A stretch of 36,556 nt of DNA from Clostridia bacterium (GTDB lineage: Bacteria > Bacillota > Clostridia > Oscillospirales > RGIG577). The position numbers and the translations under genes are program-made. The notes below the pieces were generated by a model. That model was not told the origin of the DNA. It saw only the letters and a program-made list of their open reading frames with translations, and did no database searches. Below are positions 15,699 to 23,589 of the stretch, in pieces. The stretch spans positions 72,367 through 108,922 of the forward strand of contig JAFQZS010000047.1 of assembly GCA_017405765.1 (NCBI GenBank), given 5' to 3'. Position 1 is the stretch's first letter; each line of letters starts with the position of its first letter.

Positions 15699-16352
15699 GT
15701 GAAAGACAAGGCCGATCCTTTTGTCGAACGGCTTTCCGATGATGAGCTTGCCAAGCTGGCTTTTGATGCGCAGAGAGGCGATGAAAAATCGCTTGAACGG
15801 GTGCTTATAGAGCTTTCCGGCATGGTTCGTGCTGTTTCGCGTGTATATTATCTTGCAGGCGCAGAGCGCGACGATGTAATACAGGAGGGAATGATAGGTC
15901 TTTTTATGGCCGTCATGAATTATGACACAAATAAAGGCAAAAGCTTTTTGAGATTTGCAAAGGTCTGTGTTAACAACAGGATAGCTTCGGCAGTGAAGTC
16001 GGCTTCACGAAAGAAGCACAGTCCGCTGAATTTCTATATTTCGGTAGGTCCCGATCGATCTTGGGACGAACGCACGGACGAGCTTTTGACCGCTTTTTCG
16101 CATGACGGCATAACGGATCCCGAAAGTCTTATCATTAGGCGCGAGGATGAGCGCATTACGATGCGCGATCTTTTGGATGTGCTTACTCCGCTTGAAAATA
16201 ATGTGCTGATTTGTTATCTTCGGGGCATGTCCTATGAAGAGATATCAAAATCGCTCGGCAGAACTCGGAAATCAGTGGAAAATGCTGTTTTCAGGATCAG
16301 AAGAAAACTGCGCACCCATTATACCACAGGCGAAAATAAATTTATCATATAG
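15699..16352 (+). CDS. sigH: RNA polymerase sigma factor, SigH-like (sigma-70 family)
   Basis: This 217-residue protein has the SigH layout. Region 2 shows AGAERDDVIQEGMIGLFMAVMNY, then FLRFAKVCVNNRIASAVKSA and RKKHSPLNFYISV. A linker follows, then region 4 with LTPLENNVLICYLRGMSYEEISKSLGRTRKSVENAVFRIRRKL, the -35-binding helix-turn-helix. SigH directs the switch to sporulation and stationary-phase genes, including spoVG in Bacillus. The start is GTG behind GGTGGTGAG. It lacks the very conserved SLD-type peptide after LNFYIS, so it may be a divergent relative rather than the orthologue. The stop is followed after 33 bases by a tRNA-like element. Confidence 0.8.
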   Translation: MKDKADPFVERLSDDELAKLAFDAQRGDEKSLERVLIELSGMVRAVSRVYYLAGAERDDVIQEGMIGLFMAVMNYDTNKGKSFLRFAKVCVNNRIASAVKSASRKKHSPLNFYISVGPDRSWDERTDELLTAFSHDGITDPESLIIRREDERITMRDLLDVLTPLENNVLICYLRGMSYEEISKSLGRTRKSVENAVFRIRRKLRTHYTTGENKFII

Positions 16353-16385
16353 AAGCCGATATTTGGGACGGGCTTTTAAATATTT

Positions 16386-16449
16386 ACCCTGGTAGCTTAA
16401 TTACAGAGCACTGGTTTTCAGAGGTGCCGGTTTAAATCCGGTCAGGGTT
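16386..16449 (+). other. tRNA-like element, probably a decayed tRNA
   Basis: ACCCTGG (16386-16392) pairs over seven bases with TCAGGGT (16442-16448). GCCGG TTTAAAT CCGGT is a good T arm with a near-canonical loop, and GCTT/GAGC can form a D stem. The D loop lacks the invariant GG, and the anticodon arm (CTGGTTTTCAGAGG) is short by about five bases so that no normal 5-base stem with 7-base loop forms. By alignment to ordinary tRNAs the deleted part would leave a UCA-type anticodon. It has no encoded CCA. A decayed tRNA or an RNA mimic of one are both possible. Confidence 0.5.
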
Positions 16450-16486
16450 GTAGTAATAAACATAATTTTAAAGCGAGGTAAAACTA

Positions 16487-16780
16487 ATGTACACTGACAA
16501 GACACTGGTATGCAAAGAATGCGGCGAGGAGTTTGTATTCACTGCCGGCGAACAGGAATTCTACGCTGAAAAGGGTTTTATGAACGAACCGCAGAGATGC
16601 AAGACCTGCCGTCAGAATCGCAAAAATGCCGATAAGCCTGCAAGGGAGTATCATACGGCAATTTGTGCAGCATGCGGAAAAGAAGCAAGAGTTCCGTTCA
16701 AGCCCAGAAATGACAGACCCATCTATTGCAGCGAATGCTTCCAGAAGCAGAAGGATGCTGCTGCGGCTGAAAATGCATAA
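16487..16780 (+). CDS. Double zinc-ribbon protein
   Basis: This 97-residue protein has four CxxC pairs: VCKECGEEF, RCKTCRQN, AICAACGKEA and YCSECFQK. That is two consecutive four-cysteine zinc ribbons of the 'probable zinc-binding domain' and CxxCxxK-type families. Such proteins are small nucleic-acid or protein-binding modules of unknown role, common in Clostridia. The ATG follows AGCGAGGT. It is downstream of the SigH-like gene and the tRNA-like element and ends at a strong terminator. Confidence 0.82.
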   Translation: MYTDKTLVCKECGEEFVFTAGEQEFYAEKGFMNEPQRCKTCRQNRKNADKPAREYHTAICAACGKEARVPFKPRNDRPIYCSECFQKQKDAAAAENA

Positions 16781-16818
16781 TATCGTCCGAATGTAAGTAT
16801 TAAATACGCGGGCATGGG

Positions 16819-16849
16819 GGCGCCTTAAGAGATTAAGCGCCTCTTTTTT
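16819..16849 (+). terminator. Intrinsic terminator after the zinc-ribbon gene
   Basis: GGCGC (16819-16823) with the following CTTAA pairs with TTAAGCGCC (ends 16841), followed by TCTTTTTTG. Confidence 0.85.
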
Positions 16850-16891
16850 GCGTTTGACGATTCCACCGTTTGTTTCTTTTTAGGAAATCGC

Positions 16892-16920
16892 TTGCAAACG
16901 GTATAAAAAAGGTATATTAT
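16892..16920 (+). promoter_or_regulatory. Promoter for the DUF1858 gene
   Basis: TTGCAA (16892-16897) is 17 bases before TATTAT (16915-16920), or 15 bases before the overlapping TATATT. The spacing supports a sigma-A promoter about 40 bases before the ATG. Confidence 0.6.
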
Positions 16921-16959
16921 ATTATCAATAAAAAAATATATTTTCGGAGGAAAACGATA

Positions 16960-17166
16960 ATGGACTACGTAGTAACGAAAAAGAATACGATAGAAGACGT
17001 TCTTGCGATGGACAAGGGCACGGCAAAGTATTTTCTTGAGATCGGAATGCACTGCTTAGGCTGCCCGATGTCGCGCAGAGAAACGATAGAGCAGGCATGC
17101 GCGGTTCACGGTACCGACGCGGACGAGCTTATCGAAAATCTCAATCAGTATTTATCCGAGCTTTAA
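16960..17166 (+). CDS. DUF1858 (hybrid-cluster/disulfide-associated) protein
   Basis: This 68-residue protein matches DUF1858: TIEDVLAMDKGTAKYFLEIG, then the conserved MHCLGCPMSRRETIEQACAV motif with a CxxC, and an ELIENLNQYL end. The domain is found alone or with hybrid-cluster and ScdA-like proteins and is presumed to act in redox or iron-sulfur chemistry. I chose the ATG at 16960 behind CGGAGG; an in-frame upstream start would add an AT-rich basic stretch lying in the promoter and is unlikely. Confidence 0.86.
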   Translation: MDYVVTKKNTIEDVLAMDKGTAKYFLEIGMHCLGCPMSRRETIEQACAVHGTDADELIENLNQYLSEL

Positions 17167-17190
17167 GAGTTTGCTGTTTTTTGATGTTAA

Positions 17191-17219
17191 AAGCCGCCGC
17201 GTTTTCGGCGGCTTTTTTT
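17191..17219 (+). terminator. Intrinsic terminator
   Basis: AAGCCGCCG (17191-17199) pairs with CGGCGGCTT (17206-17214), followed by TTTTT. It separates the DUF1858 gene from trmK. Confidence 0.9.
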
Positions 17220-17240
17220 CATGATTCGGAGGATTCGGAT

Positions 17241-17942
17241 ATGAATATGACCCCGAGGCTCGGAAAACGCCTTAAAACGGTTTTCGATATGGCGCCGTAT
17301 GCCGAAACGGCTGCCGATATCGGGTGCGACCATGCGCAGCTTGCCGTAAGCTTGTACTTATCGGGCAAGGCCTCTCATGTATTCGCAAGCGACATACGCG
17401 AGGGACCGCTTCGTGCCGCGCGCGAGAACTTAGCGCGCTTTAAATGCGAGGCGGGCGTAAGCACTCTGCTTTCGGCGGGACTTGACGGCGTGATAGACAA
17501 AAACGTCGAAGTTTACATAATCGCGGGAATGGGCGGAGAAACGATAGCTGAAATAATCGACGCGCATAAGGCCGCCTTTACGGGGCGCGAGACATTTGTG
17601 CTCCAGCCGCAGTCGTCTGTCGAAGACCTGAGACGTTATCTTTATAAGAACGGATTTGTCATAGATGACGAACGTCTCGCATTCGAGCAGGGGCATTTGT
17701 ATACGGCGATGCGCGCGCACTTTTCCGGCAGCGCGCGAGAGTGCGAGGAAGTATATTATTATATAGGCAAACAGCTTTTTCATAACCGCGATCCGCTGCT
17801 TTTTGAGCTTATCGAAAGAAGGATACGCGAGCATGAAAAGATAAAAGACGGCCTTCTTCGCGCGGGACAAAATGAAAAAGCGCATAAAACCGAAAGACTC
17901 ATTGAAGATATGAAAAAGCTTTTAAAGGAGGTCAAAAGGTGA
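17241..17942 (+). CDS. trmK: tRNA (adenine22-N1)-methyltransferase
   Basis: This 233-residue SAM-dependent enzyme methylates A22 in the D loop of certain tRNAs. It begins with MTPRLGKRLKTVFDMAP, then the SAM-binding AADIGCDHAQLAVSL, FASDIREGPLRAARENL and the VYIIAGMGGETIAEII motif, followed by VLQPQSSVEDLRRYLYKNGF. A coiled C-terminal tail is typical of TrmK. The ATG at 17241 has GGAGG eight bases upstream. The frame stays open upstream but runs across the terminator and the previous gene, so the longer form is rejected. The stop overlaps the start of the Nif3-like gene. Confidence 0.94.
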   Translation: MNMTPRLGKRLKTVFDMAPYAETAADIGCDHAQLAVSLYLSGKASHVFASDIREGPLRAARENLARFKCEAGVSTLLSAGLDGVIDKNVEVYIIAGMGGETIAEIIDAHKAAFTGRETFVLQPQSSVEDLRRYLYKNGFVIDDERLAFEQGHLYTAMRAHFSGSARECEEVYYYIGKQLFHNRDPLLFELIERRIREHEKIKDGLLRAGQNEKAHKTERLIEDMKKLLKEVKR

Positions 17943-19030
17943 AAGCAGGCGAGATATATACAAAGCTTTGCGAATATATGCCGATAAGGCTGAAAGAGGA
18001 TTGGGACAATTCCGGCTTTCTTTTGGGAGATATGAATAAGGAAGTTAAGCGTGTGCTCGTAACTTTAGACGTAACGGCCGATGCGGCGAAGGAGGCGAAA
18101 GAAGGCAAATTTGACCTTATAGTTTCGCATCATCCGCTAATATTTACGCCTTTAAAGAGCATAACGTCAAACGACCCCGTTTCGCGCGTTGTCACAATGC
18201 TTATAAAGAACGATATTTCTGTTATCTCGATGCATACGAATTACGACTCTGCGAAAATCGGAGTGGGCGATGTGCTAGCGCGTGCTTTGGGCGTTAAAAA
18301 CGCGCGCGTGTTCGGCGCGTCGCGCACGGAAACTTATATGAAGCTTTGCGTATTCGTGCCCATAGAGGATAAAGAGCGCGTCATGGAGGCGATATTTGCG
18401 AACGGGGCGGGCGTTTTGGGCGATTACAGCGAATGCTCATTCTCATCTGACGGAACGGGCACGTTCAAGCCTTTAGATGGCGCCAGCCCGTATATCGGCA
18501 CGGTGGGAAGGCGCGAGTCGGCGCCCGAGGTAAAGCTTGAGGCGATACTTCCGAAGTCAAAGGCGGCAAAGATAATATCGGCCATGCGTGAAGCGCACCC
18601 CTACGAGGAGCCGGCGTTCGACCTTTACGACATAGAGTATCCGAGGGAAGAATACGGCTACGGGAAGATAGGCGAGATAGATGAGACGGATTTTCTCGAT
18701 TTTGCGCGCATGGTGAAGAAAAAGCTTTCATGTGACCGCATAAGGTTCGTTCAAACCTGCGACAAGGTGCGGCGCGTCGCCGTGGGCGGCGGTTCGTGCG
18801 CTTTTCTTATACCCGAGGCGCAGGCTGCCGGAGCCGACGTATTCGTAACGGGCGACGCGAAATATCACGAAATGCTCGACGCGCGCGAGAGCGGCATGTC
18901 CGTCATTGCGGCGGGACATTTTCAAACGGAGGATATAGCAATACCGCCCTTAGTAGAGCTTATAAAGGGCTTCGGCGATATTTATGTAAAAAAGAGCGAA
19001 ACGCACAAGGCGTGCGAGCAGTATTTATGA
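17939..19030 (+). CDS. Nif3-like dinuclear metal centre protein (DUF34/YqfO type)
   Basis: This 363-residue protein is of the Nif3/YqfO family. The metal-binding residues appear in order: WDNSGFLLGD, VSHHPLIF, SMHTNYDSAKIGVGD and, near the end, GGGSCAF, VFVTGDAKYHEMLDA and AAGHFQTED. An inserted domain of about 110 residues (TETYMKLCVFVPIEDKERV) is the PII-like insert seen in the long Bacillota version. The biochemical function is uncertain although the family is sometimes annotated as GTP cyclohydrolase 1 type 2. Translation starts at a GTG overlapping the trmK stop with GGAGG upstream; the pair is conserved in Bacillota. Confidence 0.93.
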   Translation: MKAGEIYTKLCEYMPIRLKEDWDNSGFLLGDMNKEVKRVLVTLDVTADAAKEAKEGKFDLIVSHHPLIFTPLKSITSNDPVSRVVTMLIKNDISVISMHTNYDSAKIGVGDVLARALGVKNARVFGASRTETYMKLCVFVPIEDKERVMEAIFANGAGVLGDYSECSFSSDGTGTFKPLDGASPYIGTVGRRESAPEVKLEAILPKSKAAKIISAMREAHPYEEPAFDLYDIEYPREEYGYGKIGEIDETDFLDFARMVKKKLSCDRIRFVQTCDKVRRVAVGGGSCAFLIPEAQAAGADVFVTGDAKYHEMLDARESGMSVIAAGHFQTEDIAIPPLVELIKGFGDIYVKKSETHKACEQYL

Positions 19031-19046
19031 AAACGGAGGGAAAGTT

Positions 19047-20396
19047 ATGAAAAGAAAGATAATATCTATAGTGCTGGCGGCTGTGATGCTTGTTATGATG
19101 ATCCCCCTGGGAGCCTCGGCCGAAGCCGCTTCATACGGCCGCATACCGATATATATAGGCTTTGCCGATATCGACTATATGGCGGACCAGATACTTAAAG
19201 AGATACCGACCGAAGGCAAGACTCCGACTGAGCAGATACGCGCGGTACACGACTGGATACTGAAAAACTGCAAGCGCGACGGCTGGGACGGAACGTACTA
19301 TTTTGACGAGGACGCGATAGAGCCCGCAGTGGAGACGTATTACAACGAGCTTGTAAAAAAGCTTGACCGCGGAGAAGCGGCCATAAGGCTCGACCTTGAG
19401 AGCGAGTATATGCCGGGCAGCGATAAGGGATATTTCCTTTCATATGATTCAAGGGCGTATATCGCCAACTTCGCATATGAAATGATGCTCACGCGCACGG
19501 GCGACTGCGCTCACTTTTCGGCGCTGTTTACGGTCCTTTTGGGACATCTCGGATTTGACTGCCGCCTTATCGACGGCGAATTCATAAACGGCGACGGTTC
19601 GAGAGTGGAGCATAAGTGGAGCTATGTGCTCGCAGGCGACAGGTATTATTGGGTAGACGTAAGAATGGACCATGCAAACTATGCAAGAAGCGGCAAACTC
19701 GATTATCAGTATTTTATGATAGAGGACACCGACGCATGGTCAAAACAGCACAGCTTCGACCATACGTATGCCGATATATTAAAGGCGCATGCAGGCGACG
19801 TCGGAGCGCTTTATGAGCAGGCGGCAGTGCCTGCCGATCTTGAGCCTTGGGAGAGATGCAGCGACTGGGCGAAAGGCTACATGAAGCGCGCCTACGACGG
19901 CGGCCTTATACCCGACGCGCTTATGGGAGCGGACCTTACCGAAAATATAACGAGAGCGGAGTTTGCCGCAGTATCCGTAAAGCTTTACGAAACGCTTTCG
20001 GGCAAGGCGGCGCCTTCGTTCGCGGGCGAAGATCCGTTTACCGACACGAGCGACGAAAATGTTTTAAAGGCATACGCCTTAGGCGTTGTAAACGGTATGG
20101 GCGGCGGCCTTTTCGCTCCGCAGGGCACGCTCACGCGCGAGCAGGCGGCAACGATGCTCGGCCGCGTTTACGAGCTTTATTCGCTCGGCAAAGTTAAGAC
20201 GGGCGAAAGCCTTGAACGCTCGGAGGTGGTACCTTTTTCCGACGACGCGCAGATAGGCGCATGGGCGAAGAATTATATATACTTCTTCGCCGGAAAAGAT
20301 ATCATAAACGGCGTAGGAAACAACACGTTCGCGCCGCTTGCGTCAATGACGCGCGAAGCGGCACTGAAGATAGCCGTGGAAACGTCAGGGAAGTAA
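19047..20396 (+). CDS. Secreted transglutaminase-like protein with three SLH domains
   Basis: This 449-residue protein begins with a signal peptide (MKRKIISIVLAAVMLVMM..., cleavage likely after GASA). Residues 45-230 are transglutaminase-like, with Cys in RTGDCAHFSALF, His in EHKWSYVL and Asp in WVDVRMDHANY forming the expected triad. Three SLH modules follow (about residues 270-445), each with a TRAEFAA/TREQAA/TREAALK motif. SLH domains hold proteins on the envelope by binding secondary wall polymers. The domain may process peptidoglycan or peptides; the substrate is unknown. The ATG follows GGAGGG, and a terminator follows the stop. Confidence 0.92.
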   Translation: MKRKIISIVLAAVMLVMMIPLGASAEAASYGRIPIYIGFADIDYMADQILKEIPTEGKTPTEQIRAVHDWILKNCKRDGWDGTYYFDEDAIEPAVETYYNELVKKLDRGEAAIRLDLESEYMPGSDKGYFLSYDSRAYIANFAYEMMLTRTGDCAHFSALFTVLLGHLGFDCRLIDGEFINGDGSRVEHKWSYVLAGDRYYWVDVRMDHANYARSGKLDYQYFMIEDTDAWSKQHSFDHTYADILKAHAGDVGALYEQAAVPADLEPWERCSDWAKGYMKRAYDGGLIPDALMGADLTENITRAEFAAVSVKLYETLSGKAAPSFAGEDPFTDTSDENVLKAYALGVVNGMGGGLFAPQGTLTREQAATMLGRVYELYSLGKVKTGESLERSEVVPFSDDAQIGAWAKNYIYFFAGKDIINGVGNNTFAPLASMTREAALKIAVETSGK

Positions 20397-20410
20397 AGAA
20401 GAAAATGAAC

Positions 20411-20450
20411 GGGGAGACGCCTTAAAAAGGACGCCTCCCTAAGTTTTTTT
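20411..20450 (+). terminator. Intrinsic terminator after the SLH-protein gene
   Basis: GGGGAG...GCC pairs imperfectly with GG...GCCTCCC, followed by TAAGTTTTTTT. It marks the end of the core block. From here to 20678 I see no gene, only a short hairpin near 20526-20552 (CCCGG...CCGGG). Confidence 0.75.
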
Positions 20451-20678
20451 GAAGATTTTTGATGCGCCGCAGCGTCCCGGTCGGGGAGAGGGAGTATAAG
20501 ACTTGTTAAACCGGACGCCGAAGCCCGGAGCACGCCTTTTGAGCGCCGGGAATTTAGGCTTCTGCCGCCTTTATTTACGGAAAAGCATCTATTGTAAATA
20601 TTCTTACCTGTGCCGTATTGATACTGTAAGGCCGGTCGATCCTTTTGAAGCAAAACCGTATGTCGTTAATGATATCCT

Positions 20679-21365
20679 CTATGCCAAAGTGATATTATAC
20701 ATGAAAGTCTCGATCAGTTCGTAAAACTCGGATAAGCCGGAACATATATCCGAGTTCATATGGATCGAGTCGATCATATACCTCTCTTTGCTTTTTGTAT
20801 CGTACACGATCCTGTCTTCCGGGATATCCGCCGCTTTTTCTGCCGAAACGGTGTGGGGCAGAATAAAGGACGACAATCTGAAATTCAAAATACACACAGG
20901 GTCCAGATCCCACTCGCGGTTGCTGTGAAACTTGATCAGGCAGTATTGCGCCTGCAGTTTTTCTGATTCAGCCGCATAGCAGATAGTCATCGCGTCATGA
21001 TAAAAGCCGTTGCTCTCTTTAGTAAGCTTCGACAGGATTTTTTCGTTGACGTCATAATCTCTGATATCTGACGGCTGCATAAGCTCAGGCGCAGACGCTG
21101 ATGCAGCGCCGACGTCGGATATCTTTTGCAAAAAAATCTGAACACAGAAGAAACTGTCATAAAGATAATACTCGTCTTCTTTTCTAAGCGCAAAGACATA
21201 CTCCTGCATTTTCCGGCTTATGACCTCTTCAACGCCGCAGCAGTCTTCCGCAAAGCGGGCAGAAAAGAGCAGACGTTTTCCAAGCAGCATAGGGATCAGT
21301 TCCTCGACCGAAGGATAAAGAACAGTGACGCCGTCAGTCGGGATAAAACGCAGCGGAAGCCGCAC
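20679..21365 (-). CDS. Orphan protein, C-terminal part of a likely frameshifted gene
   Basis: This 228-residue frame has no family I recognise. It begins at a GTG immediately after an in-frame TAA (TAAGTG), with no ribosome-binding site, and overlaps the upstream minus-strand frame (21296-21604) by 70 bases in a different frame. The content, a strand/helix mix with a DCCGVEEV Cys pair near residue 42, reads as the continuation of that frame, so the pair is probably one protein of about 310 residues disrupted by a frameshift. It could still be translated separately by coupling. It is the last gene of the minus-strand run headed by 22896. Confidence 0.55.
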   Translation of the reverse strand: MRLPLRFIPTDGVTVLYPSVEELIPMLLGKRLLFSARFAEDCCGVEEVISRKMQEYVFALRKEDEYYLYDSFFCVQIFLQKISDVGAASASAPELMQPSDIRDYDVNEKILSKLTKESNGFYHDAMTICYAAESEKLQAQYCLIKFHSNREWDLDPVCILNFRLSSFILPHTVSAEKAADIPEDRIVYDTKSKERYMIDSIHMNSDICSGLSEFYELIETFMYNITLA

Positions 21366-21604
21366 TTAATATACAAATAGGTCCTGCCGTCCGATTCGTC
21401 TTCGTCGTCGATTTGCAGAGTATAAGCATCTAAAAGGATCCCCAATACATGTGCGGGGTCAAATCTTCGGTCTGTTTTTTTCTTCGGGTCGTTATCGATT
21501 TTGACCACAGCGAACTCTCGTCCGTCTAAAAAGCTTCTGATATCGTTTTCATTAAGATCTGTTATGACCATCTTAATGTCGTCGAAACTGTTTACTATTC
21601 TCAT
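21296..21604 (-). CDS. Orphan protein, N-terminal part of a likely frameshifted gene
   Basis: The frame gives 102 residues: MRIVNSFDDIKMVITDLNEN, then an acidic DDEDESDGRTYLYIKCG, after which the sequence turns into an unlikely CVLSRLTASLFFILRSRN tail and stops. The ATG has GAGAGGCG upstream and lies 14 bases after the previous gene, as in an operon. The break with the next frame (20679-21365) falls near 21340-21365; a minus-one frameshift would join them. The function is unknown. Confidence 0.5.
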   Translation of the reverse strand: MRIVNSFDDIKMVITDLNENDIRSFLDGREFAVVKIDNDPKKKTDRRFDPAHVLGILLDAYTLQIDDEDESDGRTYLYIKCGFRCVLSRLTASLFFILRSRN

Positions 21605-21618
21605 ATAAGACGCCTCTC

Positions 21619-22896
21619 TTATTTATTGTTATCGGTTATCGAGCCGCTGCATCTGCGGTATTCCAGCAGCACGTCGTCTCCGTGCTTGTCACCGATAAGA
21701 TAACGCAATTCGTTTTCCGTAAGCTCATCATTCATACGGGAATTGATATCATCCCAATGCTTTTTCCCTTTTTCTGCGTCTCCCGAGATGTATTTTTGCA
21801 CCTGCCAAAGAAGCCCTTCTCCCTCGAAAAGGATATTCTTGTTATTCGACCTGATACGATACAGCGGCGAGAGCAGCGGACGGCAGCGCTCCCAACAATG
21901 CCCGTGCTTCAGAGCGCCTGTGTCCCATTTTCCGTCTTCACGGCGAAACAGCGCCGTCACGCCGCAGCAGTCGTCGCCCACTGTAAGAAGCAGAACGTGC
22001 TTTACGGGCGCAAAGGGCAGACAGTTCACCTCGACAATGTCGCCCGGCTTGTAAGGGATCGGAAGATTAAGATCCCATCCGCGGGAATATTTGCGTTCGT
22101 GGGCGCTCCAATACGGGCGATCGTCTCCGGTGGGTTTCGTTTTTTCAAATAAAACGATCTCGTCCCGGATCAAATAGTAGGTATAGAGATGCTCCATTTC
22201 TCCGTTTTCGGCGGAGGACCACTTGTCAAGCACGGTCCAGCACTCCGTCTCGTCGTTCCATTCCTCTTCTTTCATCTCGTCCCGGACGTATTTAAGCGCG
22301 GCGTCCAAAGACAACATCGGGACCGAGCGGCGGCTTTCGTTTTCGTCCGAAAGGTCCTCGTCGTACCAAGCTTCATTAAGCAGAAGGATCTCTCCGGGCT
22401 TTAATTCCAAAGAATCCAAAGCGAGGCGGATATCCTTAAAATGTGAGGTAAAAGAATCATCAAAATCCCACTTTAGAAATTCGATTTTTTCTTCCGTTTC
22501 ATAGCCGCGCCCCAAAAGCTCTGAAGTGATTTTATCCAGAGCGGCGTGGAACAGATCCTCCCGACACGTCAGTTTTTTGAAAAACGCGGCTTTCGTTTCA
22601 AGCGGGACGGGAGAGGCAAGCATAAGATCCATCACCTGATATCGATTAAGCTTGTGTTTCAATAAGTGTTCCCGCATCTCTTTTGACGGCAGGAACGTTC
22701 GAAGAAGCTCTTCGTATTCCTGTTTTGTTATTTCCGTATTCTCGTTTCTGGGCGGCAGTATTTTGCGAAGATCGTCAAATGAGGCGACGTTTTTGACGCC
22801 GATGCCCTCAACGGCGACTTCAACAGCTTCGTTTTTATCAATGCACGCAAGTATTTCCAAAAAAGTATCGATGTCTTGACCGTTCCATAAGATCAT
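21619..22896 (-). CDS. Orphan protein of 425 residues
   Basis: I do not recognise the family. It is a soluble acidic protein with no signal peptide or membrane segment. Residues 57-71 (TKQEYEELLRTFLPS) begin a helical segment, and residues 193-210 contain SLDAALKYVRDEM. A later beta-rich part has KPGDIVEVNCLPF and LLLTVGDDCCGVTALFRRE (about 290-325), a pattern suggesting a small barrel. The ATG follows GGAGG. It heads a minus-strand unit with the frameshifted pair. A deleted copy of the same family lies immediately upstream at 22963-23112, so the family has expanded and decayed locally. Confidence 0.7.
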   Translation of the reverse strand: MILWNGQDIDTFLEILACIDKNEAVEVAVEGIGVKNVASFDDLRKILPPRNENTEITKQEYEELLRTFLPSKEMREHLLKHKLNRYQVMDLMLASPVPLETKAAFFKKLTCREDLFHAALDKITSELLGRGYETEEKIEFLKWDFDDSFTSHFKDIRLALDSLELKPGEILLLNEAWYDEDLSDENESRRSVPMLSLDAALKYVRDEMKEEEWNDETECWTVLDKWSSAENGEMEHLYTYYLIRDEIVLFEKTKPTGDDRPYWSAHERKYSRGWDLNLPIPYKPGDIVEVNCLPFAPVKHVLLLTVGDDCCGVTALFRREDGKWDTGALKHGHCWERCRPLLSPLYRIRSNNKNILFEGEGLLWQVQKYISGDAEKGKKHWDDINSRMNDELTENELRYLIGDKHGDDVLLEYRRCSGSITDNNK

Positions 22897-22962
22897 TATG
22901 ACGCCTCCTGTTCAAATCGTTTTCTTAAGGGTCGTAAGGCATTGTGGATCGTCTTCCAATGC

Positions 22963-23112
22963 TTATTCTTGTGCTTCGTCCCGGACATAACGAGAAGCGG
23001 CATCCATAGGCGGCATAAACATCCGAAGAACGTGCTCATATTCTATCGGTGTCAGTTTTGGCCGCAGTTTTTCCCGGAACGCTTCGCCAGGCACTTTCCG
23101 AGTACCCTTCAT
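22963..23112 (-). pseudogene. Internally deleted copy of the 425-residue orphan
   Basis: This 49-residue frame starts at an ATGA overlap with the upstream SLOG fragment. Its residues 19-34 (KLTPIEYEHVLRMFMP) resemble residues 57-70 of the 425-residue orphan, and its last 16 residues (PMDAASRYVRDEAQE) resemble residues 196-210 of that protein, so about 120 residues are missing between. The DNA also matches in the second half (both contain CGTCCCGGAC). I read it as a deleted paralogue. It may still be translated, since the overlap is intact. Confidence 0.5.
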
Positions 23113-23498
23113 TTATCTCGTCCTCGGCTCCCTGCGATGCAGATGACCTTGAGCCCCCGCGCTTTCGCATACTTGATCGTTTCCTTCGTGCCGCCGGGGG
23201 CCCCGGTGTATGCCGCGATGAGCAGGGATGCGTGGTCTGCCATCCGGTTGTTTCGCCGGAAGAAAGCGCTTCGAGAGGGCTTGTCGCTTATATAATGCAC
23301 CTCGTCCGCACTCCGGAGGATGCGGAAATAGCGCTTTTTTAAATCGTTGTCCCACCTGTTTTCCATGCCGAAAAAAGCGGCGGCTGCGATCAGCCGAAGC
23401 GGTTTGCCGTCTTCTTTTAGTTTCATAACAGACTCCGCCGCCCAAAGGTCCACTCCGCGCTGCATTCCGGTGATGAATCGTGTGTACCCGGCTTCCAC
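23109..23498 (-). pseudogene. SLOG-family protein, N-terminally truncated
   Basis: This 129-residue frame (GTG start) matches the C-terminal three quarters of DUF1273/YpsA-type SLOG proteins: EAGYTRFITGMQRGVDLWAAE, a GMENRW segment, YFRILRSADEVHYIS and RNNRMADHASLLIAAYTG. The usual first 35 residues with the nucleotide-binding TGHRP motif are missing; the frame upstream runs into a TAG about 30 bases before the GTG. SLOG proteins bind nucleotide-derived ligands, and many occur in defence or phage contexts. With the N-terminal motif lost, this copy is probably inactive. Confidence 0.65.
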
Positions 23499-23589
23499 CG
23501 CTTTTTCGAATATCTTGATCCCATATGATATCTATATTTTCACGGCCGTTGGTTTAAATGCGTTTTTTTGAGCTTTTTTGCGGTAATGA

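Noticed and set aside
20273-20653. Minus-strand frame of 126 residues at the SLH-gene end
   Set aside because: It crosses a terminator and is antisense to the SLH domain.
20503-20724. Plus-strand frame of 73 residues in the spacer after the SLH gene
   Set aside because: There is no ribosome-binding site, and it overlaps the end of the minus-strand orphan gene.
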